NCBI RefSeq assembly: GCF_028993635.1
Contig: NZ_CP118631.1
Span: forward strand, 496,001 to 560,000
Reading direction: 5' to 3'
Length of the DNA: 64,000 nt
Origin: Mucilaginibacter sp. SJ
Lineage (GTDB): Bacteria; Bacteroidota; Bacteroidia; Sphingobacteriales; Sphingobacteriaceae
Under the pieces are notes generated by a model that was not told where the DNA came from, made no database searches, and worked only from the letters and a program-made list of their open reading frames with translations. Below are positions 26,046 to 34,121 of the stretch, piece by piece. A program made the translations under genes and the position numbers. Position 1 is the stretch's first letter; each line of letters opens with the position of its first letter.

Positions 26046-29000
26046 ATGCTGAAAGTCGATCCCCATCACATCATTGCCATTGGCGCCTCCGCGGGCGGTA
26101 TGGAAGAGATCAATTCCTTTTTTGATCACACCCCTTTAGATGGGGTATCCTATGTAATTATTCAACACTTATCAGCCGATTTTAAAAGCAGGATGCTCGA
26201 CTTGTTGACCCGACACAGCAAGCTTATTGTTGAGGAAGCCGAAGATGGCATGAAAGTGCAATGTAACCAGGTATACCTCATCCCCAGCAATAAATACATG
26301 ACCATACGCGGGGGAAACCTGTATTTAACCGAAAAAGAAAAAATCCAGGGCCCGCATTTAACCATCAACACCTTTTTTGAATCCCTTGCTGAAAGCTATG
26401 AAAAAAAAGCCATTGGCATCGTGCTGTCTGGTTTAGGATCCGACGGCACGGAAGGTATAAAAGCCATAAAAAGAGCAGGCGGAATGGTGATGGCCCGCGA
26501 CCCTAAAACTTCGGAGTTTAGCAGTATGCCCACCCATGCTATCGCTACGGGATTGGTTGATTTTGTATTGGAACCCGCCTTAATGCCCGGGGCGATTGAA
26601 GATTATGTAAAACAAGAAGGAAATTCAGTAACAGATAATCGGGATGATGAGAAAGATCTTTTGGCCATTATCGACCTGATCAAAGAAAGATCGCCGCTTG
26701 ATTTTTCGGACTATAAACAAGCAACCATATTACGACGAACAAAAAAAAGAGCTTCGATCCATAATTTTAATACGCTGGGAAAATACCTGAGCTACTTAAA
26801 AGAAGCTCCCCTGGAGGTAGACGCCCTGGCCAAAGAGTTCCTCATCAGCGTTACTTCCTTTTTCCGGGATACAGAAGCTTTTGATTTTATACAAAATAAG
26901 GTATTACCCGATATACTGGAAAAACTAACCCCGGACGAAGAACTGAAAATGTGGGTTGCCGGCTGCGCTACAGGCGAGGAGGTTTATTCATTGGCTATAT
27001 CGATAGCGGAACAGTTAACGGGTCGATTATCGGACACCGTAGTAAAGCTATTCGCTACGGATATTGACAGCGACGCGTTGATTCATGCGGGCAAAGGGGT
27101 TTATAGTAAAATCATTTCCAAAAACATGTCCCAGGAACGGCTCGAAAAGTATTTTTTTAAAGAGGGTGAGAACTACCGGGCAAAGTCGGTTATCCGTAAA
27201 ATGGTGATCTTTGCCAAGCATGACCTGGTAAAAAATCCGCCTTACTGCAATATGCACCTGATCAGCTGCCGTAACCTGCTCATCTATATGGCGCCTGTTT
27301 TGCAAAAGAAAATATTTACCATGATGCTTTTCGGGCTTAAAAAAGATGGTTATTTATTTTTAGGATCGAGCGAAAACCCCATGCCCATTATCAAAAACCT
27401 GGAAGTGGTCAATAAAAAATGGAAGATCTATAAAAACCTCGAAACCAAACGGGCTATAAGCTTTGAAGCATTCTCCATGCCCGATGTGCCGGATACCAAA
27501 CACACGCCGCCTCACTTTTCATCCGGCGCAGCTAAAAACACCAATCATAATAATTTGTCCGAAGAAATTCATGAAAGCCTGGCCAACAAGCTGGATTACC
27601 TGGCTGTTTGTATTGATGAACATAACCAGGTGGTGCGCTCATACGGAGATACTACAAAATACCTGCTCCATAAACATTTCAGTTCTGACCTGACCGAACT
27701 TTTACCAAAACCTCTTGCCGTAGCTTTCAACACCCTGAGCACAGAGGTTTTAAAAACAAACGAAAGTGTTGTGCTTAACGGCATAAAAATTAAACGGGGT
27801 CAGCATATGGTTAGCGTTAGCTTGTCCATCAGTCCATTAATATTAAAAGGCAGGGAAAAATTTTTATGGGTAACTTTTAGTGAGGATAAATCTGCCCTGC
27901 CGATACAAAAAAACGCCGTATATGATGAAAAGATCTACCTGGATCAATACATCGTTAACCTGGAAGAGGAACGGAAGGAATTAAAGGACAAACTTTATGC
28001 CTCTAATGAAAAGCTGGATGCTTCTAATGAGAACATGCAATCTTTTAATGAGGAGCTGATCTCGGCCAATGAGGAAATGCAAAGCACTAACGAAGAAATG
28101 CAATCCGTAAATGAGGAACTGCATACCATTAATTCAGATTACCAGCTAAAAAATAAAGAACTGCTGGAAATTAATGACGATTTGAATAATTATTTCAGGA
28201 GTAATATCAACGGACAACTATTTATTGATAATGAGCTACGTTTAATGAAATTTTCGCCTGGAACGGTAAAACAGATCAACCTGCTGGAAACGGATATCGG
28301 CAGGCCGCTCAGCAATATTTCTACCAATATCAAATTCGAAACCATTATAGACGATATTAAAAAGGTATTGGCAGAAGGGTGCGTCATTACTAAAGAAATT
28401 GAAACCAATAACGGTAAATGGTACCAGATCATGACCATGCCTTATGTGCAGCAGGCAGACCATATTAACAATGGCGCCATCATTACATTTAATGATATCA
28501 CAGAGTTAAAAAGGATCCAGCAGGAACTGGATATCAGCAATAAAACACTGGGCATGGCTATCGACTCTGCCCAAATGGGAATCTGGTCAATAGACGTAGA
28601 AACCCGGGAGTTTATTCCATCACCGCGCCTTAAAGAGTTGTTTGGTTTTCATGCCGATGAGCCAATGAGCTATGAATCAACCATTGGCCAGATTGATAGT
28701 ACCTATCAGCCAGGTGTAACAGGTGCTATTGAAGCGGCCATTACCCGTGGGGAAGTATGTGATGTAGAATTTCCGCTGAAGGGGTTTCACGATGGAAAAC
28801 TGCGTTGGGTGAGGGCTAATGGAAACCTTACGCACGACCAGGATGGCAAACCGGGATATTTTACAGGAGTAATGCATGATGTTACCGTGCACAAGCAGGA
28901 TGACATCCGAAAAAGTGATTTTATTGCCATGGCGAGCCATGAGCTCAAAACACCGTTAACAACGCTACGGGCCTATGTACAGATGTTAGCTGCCAAAGCT

Positions 29001-29576
29001 GATAAAGCCGGGGACGCTTTTGCCGTTGGTGCACTGGAGAAGGCTAATATACAGGTGAAGAAAATGTCGGCTCTGATCAATGGCTTTTTGAGCGCATCGA
29101 GCTTTGAAGCAGGTAAAATTTACCTGAATGAGCAGCCTTTTGAGTTGAATACCTTACTGAAGGAAATTGTGGAGGACATGATATTGATCACCCAAAGCCA
29201 CTATATTATTGTAACTTCCGATTGTAATATAATTGTTTGTGCCGACAGGGACAAGATAGGTCAGGTGATAACCAACTTTTTAAGCAATGCGATCAAGTAT
29301 TCGGCAAAAGGAAAAAGCATCACAGTTTCCTGCCGGGAAACGAAGGACGTAGTTGAGGTGAGCATAACAGACGAAGGCTTGGGCATAGCGCCACAGGACC
29401 AGGAAAAACTGTTCGATCGTTATTACCGCGTTGAAAACGAACAAACACAAAACATTTCGGGTTTCGGGCTGGGCCTTTACCTATCGGCCGAGATCATCCA
29501 AAGACATAAGGGTAAAGTATGGGTGGAAAGCGAAATGAATAAAGGATCAACATTTTACTTTAATTTACCTTTATAG
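26046..29576 (+). CDS. CheB-CheR-PAS hybrid sensor histidine kinase
   Basis: A 1176-residue multi-domain protein. Residues 1-195 are a CheB methylesterase with Ser15 (GASAGG), His41 (IQHLS) and Asp133 (GSDGTEG). Residues about 205-480 are a CheR methyltransferase with VAGCATGEEVYS and SCRNLLIYM. A long coiled coil (about 640-715) with repeated SFNEEL/STNEEM heptads follows, then two PAS domains (about 715-830, 835-955), HisKA with MASHELKTPL near 965, and an ATP domain ending GSTFYFNLPL. It has no receiver domain and no chemotaxis genes nearby, so it belongs to the stress-sensing CheB/CheR-kinase group rather than flagellar chemotaxis. The C-terminal kinase half parallels that at 20467-22446. 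Confidence 0.9.
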   Translation: MLKVDPHHIIAIGASAGGMEEINSFFDHTPLDGVSYVIIQHLSADFKSRMLDLLTRHSKLIVEEAEDGMKVQCNQVYLIPSNKYMTIRGGNLYLTEKEKIQGPHLTINTFFESLAESYEKKAIGIVLSGLGSDGTEGIKAIKRAGGMVMARDPKTSEFSSMPTHAIATGLVDFVLEPALMPGAIEDYVKQEGNSVTDNRDDEKDLLAIIDLIKERSPLDFSDYKQATILRRTKKRASIHNFNTLGKYLSYLKEAPLEVDALAKEFLISVTSFFRDTEAFDFIQNKVLPDILEKLTPDEELKMWVAGCATGEEVYSLAISIAEQLTGRLSDTVVKLFATDIDSDALIHAGKGVYSKIISKNMSQERLEKYFFKEGENYRAKSVIRKMVIFAKHDLVKNPPYCNMHLISCRNLLIYMAPVLQKKIFTMMLFGLKKDGYLFLGSSENPMPIIKNLEVVNKKWKIYKNLETKRAISFEAFSMPDVPDTKHTPPHFSSGAAKNTNHNNLSEEIHESLANKLDYLAVCIDEHNQVVRSYGDTTKYLLHKHFSSDLTELLPKPLAVAFNTLSTEVLKTNESVVLNGIKIKRGQHMVSVSLSISPLILKGREKFLWVTFSEDKSALPIQKNAVYDEKIYLDQYIVNLEEERKELKDKLYASNEKLDASNENMQSFNEELISANEEMQSTNEEMQSVNEELHTINSDYQLKNKELLEINDDLNNYFRSNINGQLFIDNELRLMKFSPGTVKQINLLETDIGRPLSNISTNIKFETIIDDIKKVLAEGCVITKEIETNNGKWYQIMTMPYVQQADHINNGAIITFNDITELKRIQQELDISNKTLGMAIDSAQMGIWSIDVETREFIPSPRLKELFGFHADEPMSYESTIGQIDSTYQPGVTGAIEAAITRGEVCDVEFPLKGFHDGKLRWVRANGNLTHDQDGKPGYFTGVMHDVTVHKQDDIRKSDFIAMASHELKTPLTTLRAYVQMLAAKADKAGDAFAVGALEKANIQVKKMSALINGFLSASSFEAGKIYLNEQPFELNTLLKEIVEDMILITQSHYIIVTSDCNIIVCADRDKIGQVITNFLSNAIKYSAKGKSITVSCRETKDVVEVSITDEGLGIAPQDQEKLFDRYYRVENEQTQNISGFGLGLYLSAEIIQRHKGKVWVESEMNKGSTFYFNLPL

Positions 29577-29637
29577 CCGTGGATTAATGAATACAATAGG
29601 TCATATTCATCATGTAAGCAACCAAAAGGGCGTAGCT

Positions 29638-29714
29638 GGGTAAAATGTCAAGGCCGAGGCAAACCTACAAAAAACAAAATAGCCTCGCTCGCTGTAGCCT
29701 TGACATTTTATCCC
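29638..29714. repeat. Long imperfect inverted repeat between cargo and mobilisation genes
   Basis: TAAAATGTCAAGGC (29641-29654) is matched by its reverse complement GCCTTGACATTTTA (29697-29710), with an inner CGAGGC/GCCTCG pair (29655-29660, 29682-29687) and matching GGG/CCC at the outer ends. No T-run follows. It may be an IS-end remnant, a regulatory stem-loop or a second transfer-origin-like structure. Confidence 0.6.
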
Positions 29715-29841
29715 TGCTTAGGCCATCTTCGCGTTTGTGGTGAATGTGGATTGTTTTCTTTCATTGGCAAACAAACGTTATATCTTGGGAAGAAAAAAAG
29801 CCAAGAGGCCGTTACAAATGAGATATATTTAATATGTCCAG

Positions 29842-30543
29842 TTATCGCTTAATTCTACCGCCTTGATCTTGCCCATTATTTTGCTTTAATTGTTGTTTTT
29901 GTTCCTCCTTTTGATCTTCAAGAAGTTTCTGAGATTGTTTTAGATCTATGCTTTTTATCAATTTGTTGACCCAATCCGGCAATTGTTCAGCTCGTTCTTT
30001 GAAATGACCTTGTTCTAGGGTTAAGTAAGAACTTAATTTGATATCCTGCTCATTTGTCGGGAAGCCTTTAACGATATGTACAGAATCAAAAGCAAAATAA
30101 TAACGCTCTAAATTTTTAAGTCCCGATTCATAGTTTGCTTTAATATTGTCGAGACTAACTTCATGTCCGCCATTCAAAACCCGGAGTTTTACCCGGTCAA
30201 TAGATGCTTCCACGTTATCGAGACCGAAAAATATTAACCGGGTTGCATAGCCCTGGTCCTTAAATTCCTTTACCGAGTTCATCACATCAGCCGACCTGAA
30301 ATTGGTTTCAAATGCGCAGTCGATACGTTCCTTTTTTGCCTTATTTTTCCAGTCCGAAAAAATGTGTCCGTTTACAGCCTCAAAAAGATTCCCGCTGTCT
30401 GTAGTTGGAAATTGCTGCCTTAGCAGTGCTATTTCTTTATCGCCATCAAATATAGGCGTGCCAGGTGCAAGCATACTAGCCGACAACGTGCTCTTACCGG
30501 CACCATTGGGTCCGGCAAAAACATACAATTGCGGTTGTTTCAT
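29842..30543 (-). CDS. Zeta-toxin-family P-loop protein
   Basis: A 233-residue protein with Walker A GPNGAGKST (residues 12-20), FDGDKEI after strand 2, and the CAFETNF substrate-loop region found in zeta toxin/UNAG kinase-type ATPases. The tail is Gln/Lys-rich. Zeta toxins phosphorylate UDP-N-acetylglucosamine; many relatives have unproven substrates. The start codon overlaps the end of the preceding gene by 1 base, suggesting a two-gene toxin-antitoxin module carried for element maintenance. Confidence 0.8.
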   Translation of the reverse strand: MKQPQLYVFAGPNGAGKSTLSASMLAPGTPIFDGDKEIALLRQQFPTTDSGNLFEAVNGHIFSDWKNKAKKERIDCAFETNFRSADVMNSVKEFKDQGYATRLIFFGLDNVEASIDRVKLRVLNGGHEVSLDNIKANYESGLKNLERYYFAFDSVHIVKGFPTNEQDIKLSSYLTLEQGHFKERAEQLPDWVNKLIKSIDLKQSQKLLEDQKEEQKQQLKQNNGQDQGGRIKR

Positions 30544-30941
30544 TAGAAATTTCTTTTGATCGTTTGGGTATGGCCTGTATCTGCATCCACCTTCACCAGC
30601 TCTCTGTGGTCAGCATATTGGTGAATAAAAAGATCTTTTGATGTACAGTATTTGTCGTCTTGATAGATGTTGTATAAACCTTGCTGTAAATTGGCGGTTT
30701 CTACCTGTTCAATTTCATGATGCAGCCATTTTCCCTGCTCCTTTAAGGAACGTTCAAAAATCGGTTTAAATGTTAACTGCTCCATAAGCCGGTGTAATTC
30801 ACAATTTTTATCTACTGAGGGTGCTATCTTTGACCATTGCTTTAAAGGAATTAAAACGCCCATGGGCTCCTGTTCAGAATTGACAAAGATGCTGAGTGTG
30901 TCATGTTCGGCGAACTCATTCAAATTTAAGGATTTCTTCAT
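30543..30941 (-). CDS. Putative partner/antitoxin of zeta-like protein
   Basis: A 132-residue protein directly upstream of, and overlapping by 1 base, the zeta-like gene. Residues 15-40 (LSIFVNSEQEPMGVLIPLKQW) look like the strand-helix start of Phd/YefM-type antitoxins; the rest is helical and ends HTQTIKRNF. The antitoxin role is inferred from gene order only; it might instead be an accessory mobilisation protein. Confidence 0.5.
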   Translation of the reverse strand: MKKSLNLNEFAEHDTLSIFVNSEQEPMGVLIPLKQWSKIAPSVDKNCELHRLMEQLTFKPIFERSLKEQGKWLHHEIEQVETANLQQGLYNIYQDDKYCTSKDLFIHQYADHRELVKVDADTGHTQTIKRNF

Positions 30942-30964
30942 GATGTTACAAGTTTTAATGTTGA

Positions 30965-31483
30965 CTATTCATTATGCTTAGCCCTGCTTTTACGCACTTT
31001 TGCTTTGTTTTTTGGAGGTTTATTTTCTTTGATTGGGGCATTTCCGGACGCACTTACGACCGTTTCGCCAAATTGCCTGGCCATCCTAAGTTCATGAGCT
31101 TCAAATGCAAAACCAATGGTCGTTCCTGTTAAAACAGCAACTAACAAGATCAGCATAAAATAGATAATCAGTATCCACTTTGATTTAGCCTCAAAATGAT
31201 GATGATGCTCAACAGGTATAACCTTAGGAATGGCTTGTATTCTATTGTCCAATTGATCTAATCGTGCCTGCCATCTTTCTTTAGCGTAGTTCTCGTTGAG
31301 CAGCGCCAACTGACTACCTACGTGTTTGAGCTCGTCTTTATAATCAGGAATATAAACCTGAGGATATAAAGAGGATTTTGTTTCCATTGCCAATTGTCTT
31401 TCCTGAAGTTCTCTATTGTCCTTGATCAATTGATTAATGACCTCTTCCTGTGTATTTAATTTTTCTAATGCTTCGTCTTTCAT
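30965..31483 (-). CDS. Coiled-coil membrane-anchored protein of the mobilisation region
   Basis: A 172-residue protein. Residues 1-85 are a Glu/Gln/Leu-rich coiled coil. HHHHF at 92-96 precedes one membrane helix (about 106-128), and the C-terminus is strongly basic (PPKNKAKVRKSRAKHNE). Similar proteins follow the relaxase gene in Bacteroidota mobilisable elements; their function is not known. It starts 29 bases after the relaxase stop. Confidence 0.6.
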   Translation of the reverse strand: MKDEALEKLNTQEEVINQLIKDNRELQERQLAMETKSSLYPQVYIPDYKDELKHVGSQLALLNENYAKERWQARLDQLDNRIQAIPKVIPVEHHHHFEAKSKWILIIYFMLILLVAVLTGTTIGFAFEAHELRMARQFGETVVSASGNAPIKENKPPKNKAKVRKSRAKHNE

Positions 31484-31512
31484 GTTGTCTGGGATTAGAT
31501 TTAATATTCGAG

Positions 31513-32496
31513 CTACCTGCTGATACGATAATCTTGGTCATGACCAGGACCCTTGCCTTTTTTTCGTTTTTTCCTTCGGTAAGCGTCTTCATCTGTTGAA
31601 ACCTGTACGGAGAACTGTGGTTCCAACAATATTGATAGAATCGAGTTATTATCCCGATGAAACGTCGGTCCTTTCGACATTGCCTCGCCTTGATGGTAAC
31701 TGCGTACGGCTCCCCGTAATTGTCCGACAAATTGCCGCTGCCTTAATTTCTGTTCTTGTTGTTGGATCGCTCGTTGTTCAATACTATGGCTTAGCTTACC
31801 ATAGCTCAAACTCCGATCGATCTCTGATCCTTTGAATTTATAATCGTCCTTACCGAAGCTGACACCTTGTATTTCCCGACTACCGCTTTTGTATTTATAT
31901 AGCATGCCGATACCTTGTTTTTGTAATTGCTGCTGCAATTCATCCATATTATTAACTTTTTGACTTGCTATTTTAATGGCATCATAAAGCTCATATTTCA
32001 CTTTATCTATCCCTTTGAGTTGCTGGCGGTTCACTTGTTCTTTGCCTTTTGACAAGTACATATCATGCTTTAGGGTCAGCGCTTTGGCTACTTTAATGTT
32101 TAATTTCCACTGAAATTTGTCGGATATGGTTTGACCTTGGTTATTTACCCGATTATAAACGATATGCAGATGCGGATGATCCCGATCTTTGTGCCTTACC
32201 ATTAACACTTGTGTATCCAGGATCTTCATTTTATACAAGTACTCATTGGCAATATTGATCATCAGATCGTTATTAAGCTTACCTGCATCATTGGGGCTCC
32301 AGCTCAAAGCAATATGGCCGACAGCGTTTCCAAGGTCAGGATTTAGCTTTCGCTGCATATTAAAGTCCGCAATAGTATGATTAACCTGATCGGCCCTCAC
32401 GCCATCTGCATACAAGATCTCTGCATCTTTCTTTTGTACATTGTACCTTACACAACCTGCAAAACTTTTACCCGGTTTAGGAATTTTCCCCATCAT
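31513..32496 (-). CDS. Relaxase/mobilisation nuclease (MobA/VirD2 type)
   Basis: A 327-residue relaxase. The N-terminal strand GKSFAGCVRYN is followed by the metal-binding three-His motif HPHLHIVYNRV (near residue 105), the hallmark of MOB-P-type relaxases; the nicking Tyr is probably one of those in the first 30 residues. It would nick one strand at the transfer origin and lead DNA into a conjugation channel supplied by another element. It overlaps the end of mobC by 20 bases. Length is normal for mobilisable transposon relaxases. Confidence 0.9.
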   Translation of the reverse strand: MMGKIPKPGKSFAGCVRYNVQKKDAEILYADGVRADQVNHTIADFNMQRKLNPDLGNAVGHIALSWSPNDAGKLNNDLMINIANEYLYKMKILDTQVLMVRHKDRDHPHLHIVYNRVNNQGQTISDKFQWKLNIKVAKALTLKHDMYLSKGKEQVNRQQLKGIDKVKYELYDAIKIASQKVNNMDELQQQLQKQGIGMLYKYKSGSREIQGVSFGKDDYKFKGSEIDRSLSYGKLSHSIEQRAIQQQEQKLRQRQFVGQLRGAVRSYHQGEAMSKGPTFHRDNNSILSILLEPQFSVQVSTDEDAYRRKKRKKGKGPGHDQDYRISR

Positions 32497-32878
32497 GATT
32501 AAAATATTTTATCGCTATATCAATTTCACTTAAGAGGTTTGCACATTTCAAAGCAATGCTAACAATACCATTAGCATGAGCTAACTTGGTTAACTGGTTG
32601 AGATTATTAGCTAAGCCTGACAACATTCGGAGCAATTGCATTTCTTCTGGTTTCAGGCGGGTCGTTACCTTTGCGTTCTTAGCGGCTGCCCGGAGCCAGC
32701 TACTCGAACGCATACCTGCTTCCCGGGCTTTTGCTTTAATCAGGAACTCTTCCGTTGGTGTTAGACGGATTTTCATTTCTTTTTCACGCCTGACTTTTAA
32801 TCGGGGCCGACCGCCTTTATGTCTCAGCCGGTCCGATTTGATAGTTGTATTTCGCTGTTCTTTAATAATCGTGTTCAT
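32477..32878 (-). CDS. mobC: MobC-like relaxosome accessory protein
   Basis: About 133 residues from the ATG at 32878 (MNTIIKEQR); the longer frame to 33013 lacks family support and crosses the inverted repeats of the candidate transfer origin. The Arg/Lys-rich start (KGGRPRLKVRREKEMKIRLT) is a ribbon-helix-helix-like DNA-binding part, followed by the MobC domain (LRMLSGLANNLNQLTKLAH). MobC opens DNA at oriT for the relaxase. It overlaps the relaxase gene and forms one transcript with it. Confidence 0.86.
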   Translation of the reverse strand: MNTIIKEQRNTTIKSDRLRHKGGRPRLKVRREKEMKIRLTPTEEFLIKAKAREAGMRSSSWLRAAAKNAKVTTRLKPEEMQLLRMLSGLANNLNQLTKLAHANGIVSIALKCANLLSEIDIAIKYFNHDGENS

Positions 32879-32956
32879 TGATTCCTTCCTTAGTGACACA
32901 TATAATAAACTACATTCTTTAACTCTTATCCCTTTTGCGACCAACGGGAGTAAAAG

Positions 32957-33019
32957 GCAAGTTTGCCCCCTTGCCGAAGGCTTGGGGGAGTTTTTGCGGG
33001 AGCAAAAACACAAACTTGC
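32957..33019. other. Candidate origin of transfer (oriT)
   Basis: Nested inverted repeats upstream of mobC: outer GCAAGTTTG (32957-32965) with CAAACTTGC (33011-33019), and inner GTTTTTGC-ggga-GCAAAAAC (32990-33009), with a CCCCC...GGGGG pairing between. Transfer origins of MobA/MobC elements usually lie just upstream of mobC and contain such repeats. The nick site itself cannot be named. Confidence 0.5.
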
Positions 33020-33034
33020 TCCTTACAAGCGAAT

Positions 33035-33070
33035 AAAAAACCGCTACCCCTGAAAGCGGGGATAGGCGGT
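33035..33070 (-). terminator. Intrinsic terminator after the small DNA-binding genes
   Basis: On the minus strand ACCGCC-TATCCCC / GGGGTAGCGGT forms a GC-rich stem followed by TTTTTT. It lies 14 bases past the stop of the 33084 gene and separates that transcript from mobC. Confidence 0.7.
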
Positions 33071-33083
33071 ATATCTGCATATC

Positions 33084-33407
33084 TCAAACTGCTTTAGATC
33101 CGTTGGCTTTTAAGCCATCCGGCCAATAAATCAAGCTGCCTTTTGCAGGGTGAAAAGACGGCTGATAACGGATGTAACCATACTCGTCCAATTCCCTGAT
33201 GCACTTGTGATAAGTAGCAATGGATGCTGTTTTAGAAAACGCCATTACCGACTTTCGGGTGATGGCAAAAGGACTAACAAAGCCATCCTGCTGCCAAAAA
33301 ATAAATAATGAAGTGAACAAGCTTACATGGGTGGCCTGTACCCGCTTGTCCGTTCCCATGCGCTTAATAATGTCGCTGTAACCATTTAATTCTTTTGAGA
33401 TAATCAT
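33084..33407 (-). CDS. Winged-helix-like regulator/replication-associated protein
   Basis: A 107-residue protein common in form among Bacteroidota mobilisable elements: VSLFTSLFIFWQQ, then SPFAITRKSVMAFSKTASIATYHKCIRELDEYGYIRY, a winged-helix recognition region. Its start overlaps the stop of the upstream HTH gene by 4 bases (ATGA). It likely controls excision or mobilisation, though a specific role is not known. Confidence 0.6.
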   Translation of the reverse strand: MIISKELNGYSDIIKRMGTDKRVQATHVSLFTSLFIFWQQDGFVSPFAITRKSVMAFSKTASIATYHKCIRELDEYGYIRYQPSFHPAKGSLIYWPDGLKANGSKAV

Positions 33408-33664
33408 TGCCCGTTCTCCTCCAAAATCTTGTTAATGTCCTCTAACTTGTAAAACATGATGCTGCCCATTTTAGTGAAGCGTAGTGTACCGTTTATGCGT
33501 AGATTCTGTAAAGTGCCGGGTGATATATTTAGCATCTTCCTTACCTCGCTGCTCTTTAGCCATTTTTTAGGCTGGCTCTGTCCCGGCTGTACAATCTGCT
33601 TTATCTCTTTTAATAAATCTTCCAACCGCCTTAAATCCTCTCTTGTGACCAATTCCACATTCAT
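33404..33664 (-). CDS. Excisionase-family helix-turn-helix protein
   Basis: An 86-residue MerR/Xis-type HTH protein: KWLKSSEVRKMLNISPGTLQNLRINGTLRFTKMGSIMFYKLEDINKILE. Such small DNA-binding proteins direct excision or act as regulators in integrative elements. It overlaps the next gene by 4 bases and follows another HTH gene by 13 bases; all three are one transcript. Confidence 0.8.
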   Translation of the reverse strand: MNVELVTREDLRRLEDLLKEIKQIVQPGQSQPKKWLKSSEVRKMLNISPGTLQNLRINGTLRFTKMGSIMFYKLEDINKILEENGQ

Positions 33665-33677
33665 CTGTCATCCTCCT

Positions 33678-33947
33678 TTAATCTTTAATAGTTTGTTGCA
33701 TGGCATTGAGTACCTCACTTTTTTTGAAGTACACCCGTTTATGCAGGCGCAAATAGGGTAAGCCTTTTTTCATCCAGTCGGTAAGCGTTACCAATGACAC
33801 GCCGAGTTCGGCGGCAAGTTCCTGCTTGGATAAAAGTTTTTCTGAATCCTGCGGCTGGCTGCCGCCTGTTTTAAAGTGTTCCTGTAGTTCTGCCCTGACT
33901 GCCTCACGTATGCATTGGCTTAGGGCGTTTGTGCTGAATATTTCCAT
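33678..33947 (-). CDS. Helix-turn-helix domain protein
   Basis: An 89-residue protein with an N-terminal helix, then LLSKQELAAELGVSLVTLTDWMKKGLPYLRLHKRVYFKKSEVLNAM, a typical HTH_17/MerR-like domain. A second Xis-like protein is usual in CTnDOT-type modules. It is the first gene of the three-gene DNA-binding set; 174 AT-rich bases upstream probably hold its promoter. Confidence 0.78.
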   Translation of the reverse strand: MEIFSTNALSQCIREAVRAELQEHFKTGGSQPQDSEKLLSKQELAAELGVSLVTLTDWMKKGLPYLRLHKRVYFKKSEVLNAMQQTIKD

Positions 33948-34121
33948 AGCCTTTGATTTTTGTTCAAAGGAATAATGAAAATGAACTTTTTCGTTACCAT
34001 GCAGATTCGCATGGTTAAATTGGGGTGGTTTGAGTTAAATTGCAATTCTGTGCAATTATCTCATTATCAATAAAATGACAGATGGTGTTAAACAAAGGGG
34101 CTAAGCGAAAAGCAAGCTATA

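Noticed and set aside
32879-33013. N-terminal extension of mobC
   Set aside because: The extra residues are Cys/Pro-rich and unlike MobC, and the DNA is the inverted-repeat region proposed as oriT.
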